From: Streptomyces antibioticus
GTDB lineage: Bacteria > Actinomycetota > Actinomycetes > Streptomycetales > Streptomycetaceae
NCBI RefSeq assembly: GCF_001514065.1
Contig: NZ_KQ948424.1
Coordinates: 593,568 to 657,567 of the forward strand
DNA: 64,000 nucleotides
Direction of reading: 5' to 3'
Under the pieces are notes generated by a model. The model ran no database searches, had not been told where the DNA came from, and saw only the letters and a list, made by a program, of their open reading frames with translations. A program made the position numbers and the translations under genes. Position 1 is the first letter of the stretch. Every line of letters starts with the position of its first letter. Positions 16,422 through 24,362 of the stretch are shown piece by piece.

Positions 16422-18901
16422 AGCTGGCTCAGGATCGTCCGGTCCGTGATCTTCGTGTCGGCCGCCAGCATCATCGCCTTGCTGAGGATGACCGCCAGCA
16501 TCCGGTCGCCCTCGTAGGGGAGGTAACCGGCCTGCGGGGCCTCGGGGGTGGACTTGGGGACGATGCAGACGTACTGGTCGTTCGGGGTGCGCAGGATGTT
16601 GCCCGAGCCCAGGTGGATCTTGTACGTGTGGCGGTCGCCCTTGACCTGGAGGAAGCGGCCCTCCAAGGTGCAGCGGTCGGCTATCGCCAGGCGGGGGACG
16701 AGGCGTTCCAGCAGGATGCGGCGGGTCTCCGCGCTCTCGCCCAGTTCACCGAAGCCGTACGACGTCCAGTAGTCCTGGAAGCGGCCGCCCGGGCCGCCGT
16801 CCTGCCAGGTCGGGTCATTGCCGACGCTCGCGACGCCGACGAACAGGTCCACGTCGCGCAGGACTTCGGAGAGGACCAGGGGCGGGATGTCGGCCAGGGG
16901 CAGCGGGTCGGCCAGGGGCGCCCCGCCCTGCGGCCGCATGCGGTACTCGCCGCCGCAGCAGTGCGCGGAGTTCTCCGCCGCGTCGATCGGGTAGAAGCGG
17001 ACCTGGTCGGTGCGCAGGCGCAGGAAGCTGCCGGAGTCCGTGAGGTCGTCGCGGTGCTCGCCGCCGTCGCCCTGGATCCAGTACTCGGCGCGCAGGCCCC
17101 ACGCGGGCAGTTCGCGGGTGGCGGGCGGCGCCTCGTCGTCCACGCTCAGGCGCAGCTTGTTGCGCCAGCCGCGGACCGCCGCGAGGGCGTGGAACTGGTG
17201 CTGGCGGAGGTAGTGCGCGGCGAAGCGGTTGGAGTAGGTGCCCGTTGCGCGTTCCGCGTCGGTGAGGAGATAGACCTCTCTGTGGGCCTGCTTGAACGGC
17301 TGGGTGACGCCGTGCCGCTCCAGCCAGTCGCGCCAGGCGACGATCTCGGCGGGTTCGTGGTCGACGGGATGCCAGAGCGTGACCTCGGTGCCGCTGTCCA
17401 CGGGGTCGTCGGTGAGGGTGCGCAGGGCGCCGTCGGCGTAGCCGGCCGTGGTGCCGTCGACGGTCCACAGTAGACGGCGGGCGAGGGTGCCGACGAGCGG
17501 GTGGTCGAGGTAGCGCTCGCGCCAGGCGGCGTAGGTCCAGGTACGGCGGGCCACGAACTGGCGGTCCAGGCGCTCGCTCTGGGCCGAGAGCATCTTGTCG
17601 ATGTCCTTGACGGCCGCCTTGAGGTCCTTGACCTCGTCGGGGTGGTCGCGGCGGACGTCGGCGGGGACGCTCTTCACGGCCTTGCCGGTGGCGTTGCGCC
17701 AGCTCAGCGTCGCCTTGGTGCCGTGCACCTCGATCGTCGCCGCGCTCTCGCCGAGGTGGTGCTCGGCACGGCCCACCTCCGTCAGCCCGTAGGCGGGGAC
17801 GGCCAGTTCCTCGATCTCCTCGCGGCTGAGCCCCAGGGCCTCGGCGCGCGCGTCGAGTGCGGTGTTGAGCAGCTTGAGCGTGCCTTTGTAGGTGACCCGG
17901 GTGGCGAGGCGGGCGAGTTCGGCGAGGGCCGGTTCGCTGTCGATGCGGGCGAGGGCGGTGACACCGGCGTTGGCGACCTTGGGGTTGACCGGGCCGAGGC
18001 CGGAGACCTTCTTGAGCGAGGTCTCGACGAGGGCGCCCAGGGTGCGGGCGGTCTCGGGGTGCGGGGGCAGGAAGGAGAGGATCCAGGTCAGTCCGCGCAG
18101 CGCGTCGGCGTTGTACGGATCGAAGATCACGTTGGGGTCGGTGCCGTACGGCGTGACGAGGAGGGGGCGGGTGCGGGGGCGGCCCACGAGGCGCAGCCAG
18201 TCCGTCAGGCGTTCCCGCACCGGCTCCGCGCCGATGGCCTCGACGAGCGCCCGCCCGGTCTTCTCCCACGGGGCGGAGGGGCGGGCGGCGGTGGCCGTGG
18301 CCGCGTGGGCGACGAGCCGCGACCAGCTCTCGTCGCGTTCCGCGAGGTCGGCGAGGGCCTGGTCGGACCAGGCCTCTCCCGGGTTCACCACAGGGTGGGT
18401 GAGCGTCGCGAGCAAGGGGCTCAGCCTCTCCTTCCCGTTCCACGTCGTCAGTCGGGTGCGGCGGAGCATCGCGATGAAGTCGGCCGGGAGTTCGTGGCCG
18501 TCGGCGCGCTCCAGCTCGGTGAGCCTGAGGAGTTGGGTCACGTCGTGATGCGCCTCCTGCTCGGAGAGCACCGCGATCAGGGCGGGTCGCAGGTCGCGCG
18601 GATGGTCGTCGTCCGTCCGGTCCCGCAGGTTGGCCAGCATGTGCATGATGTACCGGCGGCCGTCCGTGCCCTGGTCCAGCTCGAAGTAGCGCTGGGCCAG
18701 GCGGTGCAGCAGCGCGGGCCGGAACGGGGGTTCGACCAGGCGCAGTTCCTTGAGGACCGCCTGTTCGGGACCGCCCCACGGGCCTGCGACCAGTTCGGCG
18801 AGCTCCAGCAGCCGCGGCACGAGACGCTCGGCGTCCTCGGCCGCGAGGAGTGCGAGAACGTCCTGGATCAGCTCGGCGCGTCCCTCGGTCGGCTCGGTCA
18901 T
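16418..18901 (-). CDS. DUF4132 domain protein
   Basis: The protein has 827 residues. The N-terminal 350 residues are helical, HEAT-like repeats. The middle holds the DUF4132 region (RRTWTYAAWRERYLDHPLVG, LLWTVDG). The C-terminal 100 residues are the most conserved, with LVPRLAIADRCTLEGRFLQV, then YKIHLGSGNILRTPNDQY and CIVP. Proteins of this type include E. coli MolR/YehI-like proteins, whose biochemical role is unsettled. There is no signal peptide. The start codon overlaps the stop of 18901..19293 in a TGATG, so the two products are translationally coupled and may act together. Confidence 0.85.
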   Translation of the reverse strand: MTEPTEGRAELIQDVLALLAAEDAERLVPRLLELAELVAGPWGGPEQAVLKELRLVEPPFRPALLHRLAQRYFELDQGTDGRRYIMHMLANLRDRTDDDHPRDLRPALIAVLSEQEAHHDVTQLLRLTELERADGHELPADFIAMLRRTRLTTWNGKERLSPLLATLTHPVVNPGEAWSDQALADLAERDESWSRLVAHAATATAARPSAPWEKTGRALVEAIGAEPVRERLTDWLRLVGRPRTRPLLVTPYGTDPNVIFDPYNADALRGLTWILSFLPPHPETARTLGALVETSLKKVSGLGPVNPKVANAGVTALARIDSEPALAELARLATRVTYKGTLKLLNTALDARAEALGLSREEIEELAVPAYGLTEVGRAEHHLGESAATIEVHGTKATLSWRNATGKAVKSVPADVRRDHPDEVKDLKAAVKDIDKMLSAQSERLDRQFVARRTWTYAAWRERYLDHPLVGTLARRLLWTVDGTTAGYADGALRTLTDDPVDSGTEVTLWHPVDHEPAEIVAWRDWLERHGVTQPFKQAHREVYLLTDAERATGTYSNRFAAHYLRQHQFHALAAVRGWRNKLRLSVDDEAPPATRELPAWGLRAEYWIQGDGGEHRDDLTDSGSFLRLRTDQVRFYPIDAAENSAHCCGGEYRMRPQGGAPLADPLPLADIPPLVLSEVLRDVDLFVGVASVGNDPTWQDGGPGGRFQDYWTSYGFGELGESAETRRILLERLVPRLAIADRCTLEGRFLQVKGDRHTYKIHLGSGNILRTPNDQYVCIVPKSTPEAPQAGYLPYEGDRMLAVILSKAMMLAADTKITDRTILSQL

Positions 18902-19293
18902 CAGCCACCCACCAGTGCCACGAGCTTGAGGAACGTGACCTCGGTCGACAGGCCCAGCTCGATCTCCTCGTCGAGCTCGGTCGCCTGGCGGTCGCCCACG
19001 AGCACCAGGAAGCCGTTGCCCGCGAACGCCTTCAGCGCCAGGGCCGTCTGCTTCTCCGGGTCTATGCGGCGGGGAGTGCGCAGTGCGTAGCCGTTCAGCA
19101 CGCGTTCGGTGTCCTCGGGCTGGACCAGGCCCTGGAAGACCTCGGGCGTGCGCGCGTTGTACTCGGCGACCTCCTGGAAGACCCGGCGGCGGATCAACTC
19201 CCGCACGCTGAGCCGCTCCTCGGCGATGTCCAGCCCCCAGCCGTCGCTGCGGCCCCCGCTTGTCGTCTCGTCGACGAACGTCACGAATCCCAT
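18901..19293 (-). CDS. Small hypothetical protein coupled to the DUF4132 gene
   Basis: The protein has 130 residues from ATG 19293. The frame is open to 19323, and neither start has a strong ribosome-binding site. Features include ELIRRRVFQEVAEYNARTPE, QPEDTERVLNGYALRTPRR and a hydrophobic C-terminal stretch (VTFLKLVALVGG) that is too short and mixed for a safe transmembrane call. The stop overlaps the start of the 827-residue DUF4132 gene, which suggests the two proteins work as a pair. I do not recognise the family. Confidence 0.68.
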   Translation of the reverse strand: MGFVTFVDETTSGGRSDGWGLDIAEERLSVRELIRRRVFQEVAEYNARTPEVFQGLVQPEDTERVLNGYALRTPRRIDPEKQTALALKAFAGNGFLVLVGDRQATELDEEIELGLSTEVTFLKLVALVGG

Positions 19294-19372
19294 GCCGCCG
19301 ACAGTACGGCCCACCACTGACAACGCCGTTCCCGCAGCGGGCTCACCGCCCCACCCGCCGTTCCCGCACGGC

Positions 19373-19786
19373 TCACCGCATCAGCGGCCGGCTCCACTCC
19401 CGCGCCCCGGCTGCCCGCATCAGCTCGACGGTGACCAGCGGATGCACGAGTTCGACGTAACGGACCTGGCTGGTCAGGGACTTCCGCAGCTGGCGCATGC
19501 TGCGGGCGCCGAACGAGGCCGCGCCCCCGACCCCCGCGGCCCGCGCCAGCTTCTCGACGCCGACCTTGCACTCGGTGGCCTCGGCGTCCCGGCAGACGTG
19601 GATCTCGACGTCGCCCGCCCACAGCCCGAGGACGGCCTTGTAGCGCACGTCGGCGCCGGTGTACGTCACCACCGCGAGATGCCGGTCCGCGGTCTGCTCC
19701 AACGGACCGTCCAGCGCCAGTCTTCGCGCGGCCCCGGCGAATGCCGCCCGTACCTCGCCGAAGAAGGCCTCTGCTCCCGGAACCAT
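19373..19786 (-). CDS. Hypothetical protein of about 137 residues
   Basis: The start ATG 19786 is preceded by GGAGGGGACGGGG. The protein is soluble. It contains a beta-rich centre (HLAVVTYTGADVRYKAVLGL, AGDVEIHVCRDAE) and a helical, basic end (SMRQLRKSLTSQVRYVELVH). Two cysteines lie 9 residues apart (C in HVCRD and C in TECKV). No family is recognised. It is 79 bp upstream of the DUF4132 pair on the same strand and may be the first gene of that operon. Confidence 0.65.
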   Translation of the reverse strand: MVPGAEAFFGEVRAAFAGAARRLALDGPLEQTADRHLAVVTYTGADVRYKAVLGLWAGDVEIHVCRDAEATECKVGVEKLARAAGVGGAASFGARSMRQLRKSLTSQVRYVELVHPLVTVELMRAAGAREWSRPLMR

Positions 19787-19905
19787 CCCCGTCCCCTCCG
19801 TCGTACGGCGCTGGCGAGGGCTCAGCGTACCGACGCGGGGCGTGCTTTCTCGGCCCAATGAGTGACCTCGTGGGCGGTCCGCCCGGCAACCGTCATCCCC
19901 GCACC

Positions 19906-19911
19906 TAATCT
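19906..19911 (+). promoter_or_regulatory. -10 element predicting a leaderless transcript
   Basis: TAATCT ends 6 nt before ATG 19918, putting transcription start at or next to the A of the start codon. No strong -35 is visible and no ribosome-binding site is present, which agrees with leaderless translation. Confidence 0.4.
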
Positions 19912-19917
19912 GATCGC

Positions 19918-20328
19918 ATGTCAGATGACGAGTCGTACGAACTGCTCGGTTTCGACAACGTGCTCCTGCCCGTCGGGGATCTCGGCGAGGCCGTCGGGTT
20001 CTATGAACGCGCGGGGTTCACGGTGGGGTTCCGGCTCGACGAGGCCGGGATCGCGCTGCTCAAGGTCGGCGGGGAGACGCCCGGGATCCTGCTCCGGCAG
20101 GACGAGGCGGTGGGGCACCGGCCGCCGCCGTGGCCGTCCCCGCGCGTGTGGCTGGAGGTGCCGGACGCGCGCGTGGCCGCGCGCACGCTGCGCGGCGCCG
20201 GCATCACGCTGCTGGACGAGCCGTTCTCGGTGGCCACCGGCTGGACCGTGGAGGTCGCCGACCCCTGGGGCAACGTCCTGGGGTTCACCGACTACACCAA
20301 GCGTCCGGAGCTCGGTCGCAGGCCGTGA
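19918..20328 (+). CDS. VOC (glyoxalase/bleomycin-resistance fold) protein
   Basis: The protein has 136 residues. The paired beta-alpha-beta-beta-beta units are visible: VLLPVGDLGEAVGFYERAGF with FRLDEAGIALLKV, then PRVWLEVPDARVAARTLRGA ending in VADPWGNVLGFTDY. The final D-P-x-G-N-x-L motif is typical of the superfamily. Substrate is unknown and could be a metal-dependent isomerase, dioxygenase or drug-binding protein. The first potential metal-ligand positions are not clearly His or Glu. It is followed 26 bp later by a TetR gene. Confidence 0.85.
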   Translation: MSDDESYELLGFDNVLLPVGDLGEAVGFYERAGFTVGFRLDEAGIALLKVGGETPGILLRQDEAVGHRPPPWPSPRVWLEVPDARVAARTLRGAGITLLDEPFSVATGWTVEVADPWGNVLGFTDYTKRPELGRRP

Positions 20329-20354
20329 CACGAGTGCCTTTAGGCTCTCGTACC

Positions 20355-21089
20355 GTGCCCGCGAAGAACGTAGAAGACGACGGCGCCGCGCCGTCCAGCA
20401 AGTCCGAGCAGACCCGTGCCCTCATCCTGGAGACCGCCATGCGGCTGTTCCAGGAGCGTGGCTACGACAAGACGACCATGCGGGCCATCGCCAAGGAGGC
20501 CGGGGTCTCCGTCGGCAACGCCTACTACTACTTCGAGGGCAAGGAGCACCTGATCCAGGGCTTCTACGACCGGATCGCCGCCGAGCACCAGGTGGCGGTC
20601 CGGGAGGTCCTGGCGCGGGAGACCGACCTGGAGGCGCGGCTCGCGGGCGTGCTGCGGGCGTGGCTGGACATCGCCACGCCGTACCACGAGTTCGCGGTGC
20701 AGTTCTTCAAGAACGCCGCCGACCCCGACAGCCCGCTCAGCCCCTTCTCCGAGGAGTCGGAACACGCGCGCGTGGAGGCGATCTCCGTCCACCGCCAGGT
20801 GCTCGCCGGGGCGAGGACCAAGGTGCCGGAGGAGCTGCGGGACGTGCTGCCCGAGCTGATGTGGCTGTCCCAGATGGGGCTCGTGCTGTACTGGATCTTC
20901 GACCGGACGCCGGGGCGGGAGCGGAGTTACCGGCTCGCCGAGCGCGGGGCGCGGCTCACCGCGCGCGGGGTCGCGCTGGCTCGGTTCCGGGTGCTGCGGC
21001 CGCTCGTGCGGGAGGTGCACGAGCTGTTCACGGACTTCCTGCCGGGGATGACGAAGATGATGCCCGACCCCGGCAGGAGGCCCGAGTAG
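20355..21089 (+). CDS. TetR-family transcriptional regulator
   Basis: The protein has 244 residues from GTG 20355. The helix-turn-helix lies at about residues 20-66 (ALILETAMRLFQERGYDKTT, MRAIAKEAGVSVGNAYYYFE). The C-terminal ligand domain is helical and rich in hydrophobic and aromatic residues (MWLSQMGLVLYWIFD). It probably represses itself or neighbours, with the VOC gene upstream or the MMPL transporter convergent downstream as candidate targets. It ends 6 bp from the transporter stop. The ligand is unknown. Confidence 0.92.
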   Translation: MPAKNVEDDGAAPSSKSEQTRALILETAMRLFQERGYDKTTMRAIAKEAGVSVGNAYYYFEGKEHLIQGFYDRIAAEHQVAVREVLARETDLEARLAGVLRAWLDIATPYHEFAVQFFKNAADPDSPLSPFSEESEHARVEAISVHRQVLAGARTKVPEELRDVLPELMWLSQMGLVLYWIFDRTPGRERSYRLAERGARLTARGVALARFRVLRPLVREVHELFTDFLPGMTKMMPDPGRRPE

Positions 21090-21095
21090 GCCGGC

Positions 21096-23513
21096 TCAGT
21101 TGACGGCGTCGACCTCGCCGTCGGCCAGCTCCACGTCGTACACCAGCGGCCCCTCCCCGACGACGACGTGCCCCGCGCGTGAGCCGTACGAGGCCGCCGT
21201 CGCCGCCAGGAGATACGTCCCCGGCGCCGGGACCGACACGATGTAGGAACCGTCGGCCAGCGACACCACCCGGTCCAGCTGGCGTCCACCGCGCGTGAGC
21301 AGCGTGACCGCCGCGCCCTCGACGGGTGCGCCGTCCTCGTCGCGGACGAAGCCGTGGACGGCGGAGGCCGGGCCGTCCGCCTCTGCGGCCACAGCGGCGG
21401 GCTCGTCCTCCTTGGGCTCCACCGCCAGGTGCGGCAGCCGCTTCTCCAGCCACCCCGGCAGCCACCAGTTGGAGTTCCCGAGCAGATGCATCGCGGCCGG
21501 CACCAGCGCCGTACGCAGGACGAACGCGTCCAGGGCCACCGCGGCCGCCAGTCCGACACCCGCCATCGCCGCGCCCGAGTCGCCGCTCAGGACGAAGGCA
21601 AGGAAGACACAGACCATGATCAGAGCGGCACTGTTGATGACCCGGCTGGTCTCCGCCAGACCGACCCGCACCGCGCGCGCGTTGTCCTTGGTGTGGACCC
21701 ACTCCTCGTGCATCCGGCTCACCAGGAACACCTGGTAGTCCATGGAGAGGCCGAAGAGCAGCGACAGCATGATGACCGGCAGGAAGGCGTTGATCGGGCC
21801 CTCCTTGCCGAGGCCCAGCATCTCCAGGCCCCAGCCCCACTGGAAGACCGCCACGAGGACACCGAAGGAGGCCGCCGCGGCGATCAGGTTCATCAGGGCG
21901 GCCGTCAGCGGGACGACCAGGGAGCGGAAGGCGACCAGCAGGAGCAGGAAGCCGAGGCCGATGATCGTCGCGATGAACAGCGGCAGGCGGTCGCCCGTGA
22001 CCGACGCGAAGTCCTTGGAGACGGCGGTCACGCCGCCCACGTGGGCCTGGGCGCCCGCCTGCGGGATCACGTCGTCCCGCAGGGTGTCGATCAGGTCGTC
22101 GGTCTCCTTGGACTGCGGTGACGTCGTCGGCACGACCTGGATCACCGTCACGCCCTTCGCGGACGGCAGCGCCGCGACCTGGGCGACACCGGGGGCCGCC
22201 TCCAGGCCCTTGACGAGCGCGGTCGTGTCCCCACCTTCGGTGACCACCTGGAGCGGACCGTTGAAGCCCGGGCCGAAGCCCTCGGCGAGCAGGTCGTAGG
22301 CCTTCCTGGTGGTCGTGGAGGCGTCGTCGTTGCCCTGGTCGGTCGCGCCGAGGCGGAGCGAGAGGACCGGGACGGCGAGGACGGCCATGACGACCAGGGC
22401 GAGCGCGGCGATCCTGCGGGGACGCTTCTGGACGTTCACCGACCAGCGGGCGGCGAGGCCGCTCGCCTTCTCCTGCTCGGGCCCGTCCGCCGCCAGCTTC
22501 CGGCGCTGACGGCGGCTGAGGACGCGCGGGCCGAGCAGGCCGAGCAGGGCCGGCAGCAGCGTGGTGGCCGCCAGCACGCTCAGGACCACCGTCAGCGAGG
22601 TGCCGACGACCACGCCGTCCAGGAAGCGCAGCCGCGTCACGAGCATGCCGGCGAGCGCGATGCAGACCGTGCCGCCCGCGAACAGCACCGCGCGCCCCGA
22701 GGTGTTGAGGGCGGTGACCGCCGACTCCTCCGGGTCCATGCCCCGCAGGATGCCGCGCCGGTGCCGGGTGACGATGAACAGGGCGTAGTCGATGCCGACG
22801 CCGAGGCCGATCAGGGAGGCGAGCAGCGGGGCGATGTCCGGGATGTCGGTGACGTGGCTGAGCAGCTGGGTGGAGAACAGGCCCATGCCCACGCCGAACA
22901 CGGCGATCGCGATCGGCAGCAGCATCGCGAAGAGCGACCCGAAGGCCAGGAACAGCACGACGGCCGCCGCGACGATGCCGACCATCTCCGACAGGCCCTG
23001 CGGCGGCTCCTGCACCCGCTGGATGGCTTGACCGCCCAACTCGACCTGGAGGCCGTCGCGTTCAGCCGCCTGCGCGGTGTCGACGACGTCCTCGACGAGT
23101 TCCTTGGGCACCTCGTTCGCGCGCTTGGTGAAGGTCAGCTGCGCGTACGCGATCTTGCCGTCCTTGCTGATCTGCGCGGCCCCTCGATCGCCGTAGGGGC
23201 TGGTCACCGCGCCGACGCCGGGCATCTTCGCGATCTTCTCGAGGGCCGGCTCGATCCGGTCCTGGACCGCCCGGTCCTTCACCGAGCCCTCGTCCACCTT
23301 CCACACCACGGTGTCCGTGTCGCCCGAGGTGTCCGGGAAGGCCTTCTCCATCAGGTCGTACGCGCTCTTGGAGTCCGTGTCCGGGAGGGAGAAGACGTTC
23401 GCGTAGTTCGTGCCCGCCGTCGAGGCCGAGAAGCCCAGACCGAACAACGCCCCCACCCACAACAACAGGACCACCAGCCGATGCCGATAGCACCACCGTG
23501 CCAATGCCGCCAC
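21096..23513 (-). CDS. MMPL-family (RND) transporter with C-terminal carboxypeptidase-regulatory-like domain
   Basis: The protein has about 805 residues from GTG 23513, with GGGGAG 8 nt upstream. TTG 23519 and GTG 23522 are alternatives. Two sets of six transmembrane helices are each preceded by an extracytoplasmic domain. Family motifs include LIGLGVGIDYALFIVTRHR and SLLFGLSMDYQVFLVSRMHE, with the membrane Asp-Tyr pairs. It exports lipids or hydrophobic compounds using proton flow. After the last helix, about 95 residues form a beta-sandwich of the carboxypeptidase-regulatory type (VHGFVRDEDGAPVEGAAVTL, PGTYLLAATAASYGS), an unusual addition. The gene is divergent from the two-component genes at 23673. 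Confidence 0.9.
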   Translation of the reverse strand: MAALARWCYRHRLVVLLLWVGALFGLGFSASTAGTNYANVFSLPDTDSKSAYDLMEKAFPDTSGDTDTVVWKVDEGSVKDRAVQDRIEPALEKIAKMPGVGAVTSPYGDRGAAQISKDGKIAYAQLTFTKRANEVPKELVEDVVDTAQAAERDGLQVELGGQAIQRVQEPPQGLSEMVGIVAAAVVLFLAFGSLFAMLLPIAIAVFGVGMGLFSTQLLSHVTDIPDIAPLLASLIGLGVGIDYALFIVTRHRRGILRGMDPEESAVTALNTSGRAVLFAGGTVCIALAGMLVTRLRFLDGVVVGTSLTVVLSVLAATTLLPALLGLLGPRVLSRRQRRKLAADGPEQEKASGLAARWSVNVQKRPRRIAALALVVMAVLAVPVLSLRLGATDQGNDDASTTTRKAYDLLAEGFGPGFNGPLQVVTEGGDTTALVKGLEAAPGVAQVAALPSAKGVTVIQVVPTTSPQSKETDDLIDTLRDDVIPQAGAQAHVGGVTAVSKDFASVTGDRLPLFIATIIGLGFLLLLVAFRSLVVPLTAALMNLIAAAASFGVLVAVFQWGWGLEMLGLGKEGPINAFLPVIMLSLLFGLSMDYQVFLVSRMHEEWVHTKDNARAVRVGLAETSRVINSAALIMVCVFLAFVLSGDSGAAMAGVGLAAAVALDAFVLRTALVPAAMHLLGNSNWWLPGWLEKRLPHLAVEPKEDEPAAVAAEADGPASAVHGFVRDEDGAPVEGAAVTLLTRGGRQLDRVVSLADGSYIVSVPAPGTYLLAATAASYGSRAGHVVVGEGPLVYDVELADGEVDAVN

Positions 23514-23672
23514 GCTCAACACTCCCCAGTCGGTTGTCGGTCGGTCCCCCAGGTCCTGGGCAACAAGACTGGCGGCGCCGCACGCACGGGGACACCGGAG
23601 CCCACCGACTCTCAAGGAACTCCAAAGCACCGAACCCGCCCGGCTGTCAGTGGGGCCGCCGATACTGGGGGC
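23514..23672. promoter_or_regulatory. Divergent promoter region between MMPL transporter and two-component system
   Basis: These 159 bp separate divergent starts. The perfect palindrome CCCAGG-T-CCTGGG lies at 23548-23560, and a GATACT hexamer at 23661-23666 ends 6 nt before ATG 23673. The palindrome is a plausible operator for either gene set. Confidence 0.4.
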
Positions 23673-24362
23673 ATGACGACGGCTCCAGGCACCGTGCTGG
23701 TCGTGGAGGACGAGGAGAGCATCGCGGACGTCCTCGCCATCGCGCTGCGCTACCACCGGTTCGAGGTGATGGTCGCGGGCACCGTCCGCGAGGCCCTGGC
23801 GCTCGCCGAGCGCACCCGGCCCGACGCGGCGCTGCTCGACGTGATGCTGCCCGACGGCGACGGCCGCGCCCTCGGCAGGCAACTGCGCTCCGCGCGGCCC
23901 GACTTGGCGCTGGTGTTCCTCACCGCCCGCGACTCGCCCGCCGAGGTGGTCGGCGCCCTCGGCTTCGGCGACGACTACATCACCAAGCCGTTCAACATCG
24001 ACGAGGTCGTCGCCCGCATCACCGCCGTCCTGCGCCGCACCCGCCCCGCCGACGTGCTGCCGCAGCGGCCCCTGCTGCGCTACGGCGACCTGGAGCTGGA
24101 CGAGACGACGTACTCGGTGCACCGCGCGGGCCGCTCGGTCGAGCTCACCCCCACCGAGTACGCGCTGCTGCGCTTCCTGGTCCGCAACGGCGGCCGGATC
24201 GTCCCCAAGGAGCAACTCCTGCGCCATGTCTGGCAGTACGAGCACACCCCGCCCGAGTCGACGGTCGTGGAGACGTACATCAGCTATCTGCGGCGCAAGC
24301 TGGACGCCCTGGGACCGCCGGTGATCACCACGCGGCGCGGCGTCGGGTACGGGCTGGCATGA
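23673..24362 (+). CDS. OmpR/PhoB-type response regulator
   Basis: The protein has 229 residues. The receiver domain spans about 1-120, with acidic pocket VVEDEES, phospho-acceptor Asp in LLDVMLPDGDG, the Thr in VFLTARD and the Lys in DDYITKPF. The C-terminal winged helix is at about 130-229 (ELTPTEYALLRFLVRNGGRI, YISYLRRKLDA, TTRRGVGYGLA). It should bind DNA when phosphorylated by the kinase encoded next; the ATGA overlap with that gene couples them. The divergent MMPL transporter is the obvious candidate target. Confidence 0.95.
   Translation: MTTAPGTVLVVEDEESIADVLAIALRYHRFEVMVAGTVREALALAERTRPDAALLDVMLPDGDGRALGRQLRSARPDLALVFLTARDSPAEVVGALGFGDDYITKPFNIDEVVARITAVLRRTRPADVLPQRPLLRYGDLELDETTYSVHRAGRSVELTPTEYALLRFLVRNGGRIVPKEQLLRHVWQYEHTPPESTVVETYISYLRRKLDALGPPVITTRRGVGYGLA

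Noticed and set aside
16815-18908. 697-codon alternative frame within the DUF4132 gene
   Set aside because: Arg/Pro/Gly-rich shadow on the same strand; the DUF4132 frame has conserved motifs and a coupled start.
19281-19889. 202-codon minus-strand frame over 19373..19786
   Set aside because: Arg/Gly-rich alternative phase; the chosen frame has a GGAGGGG ribosome-binding site and balanced composition.
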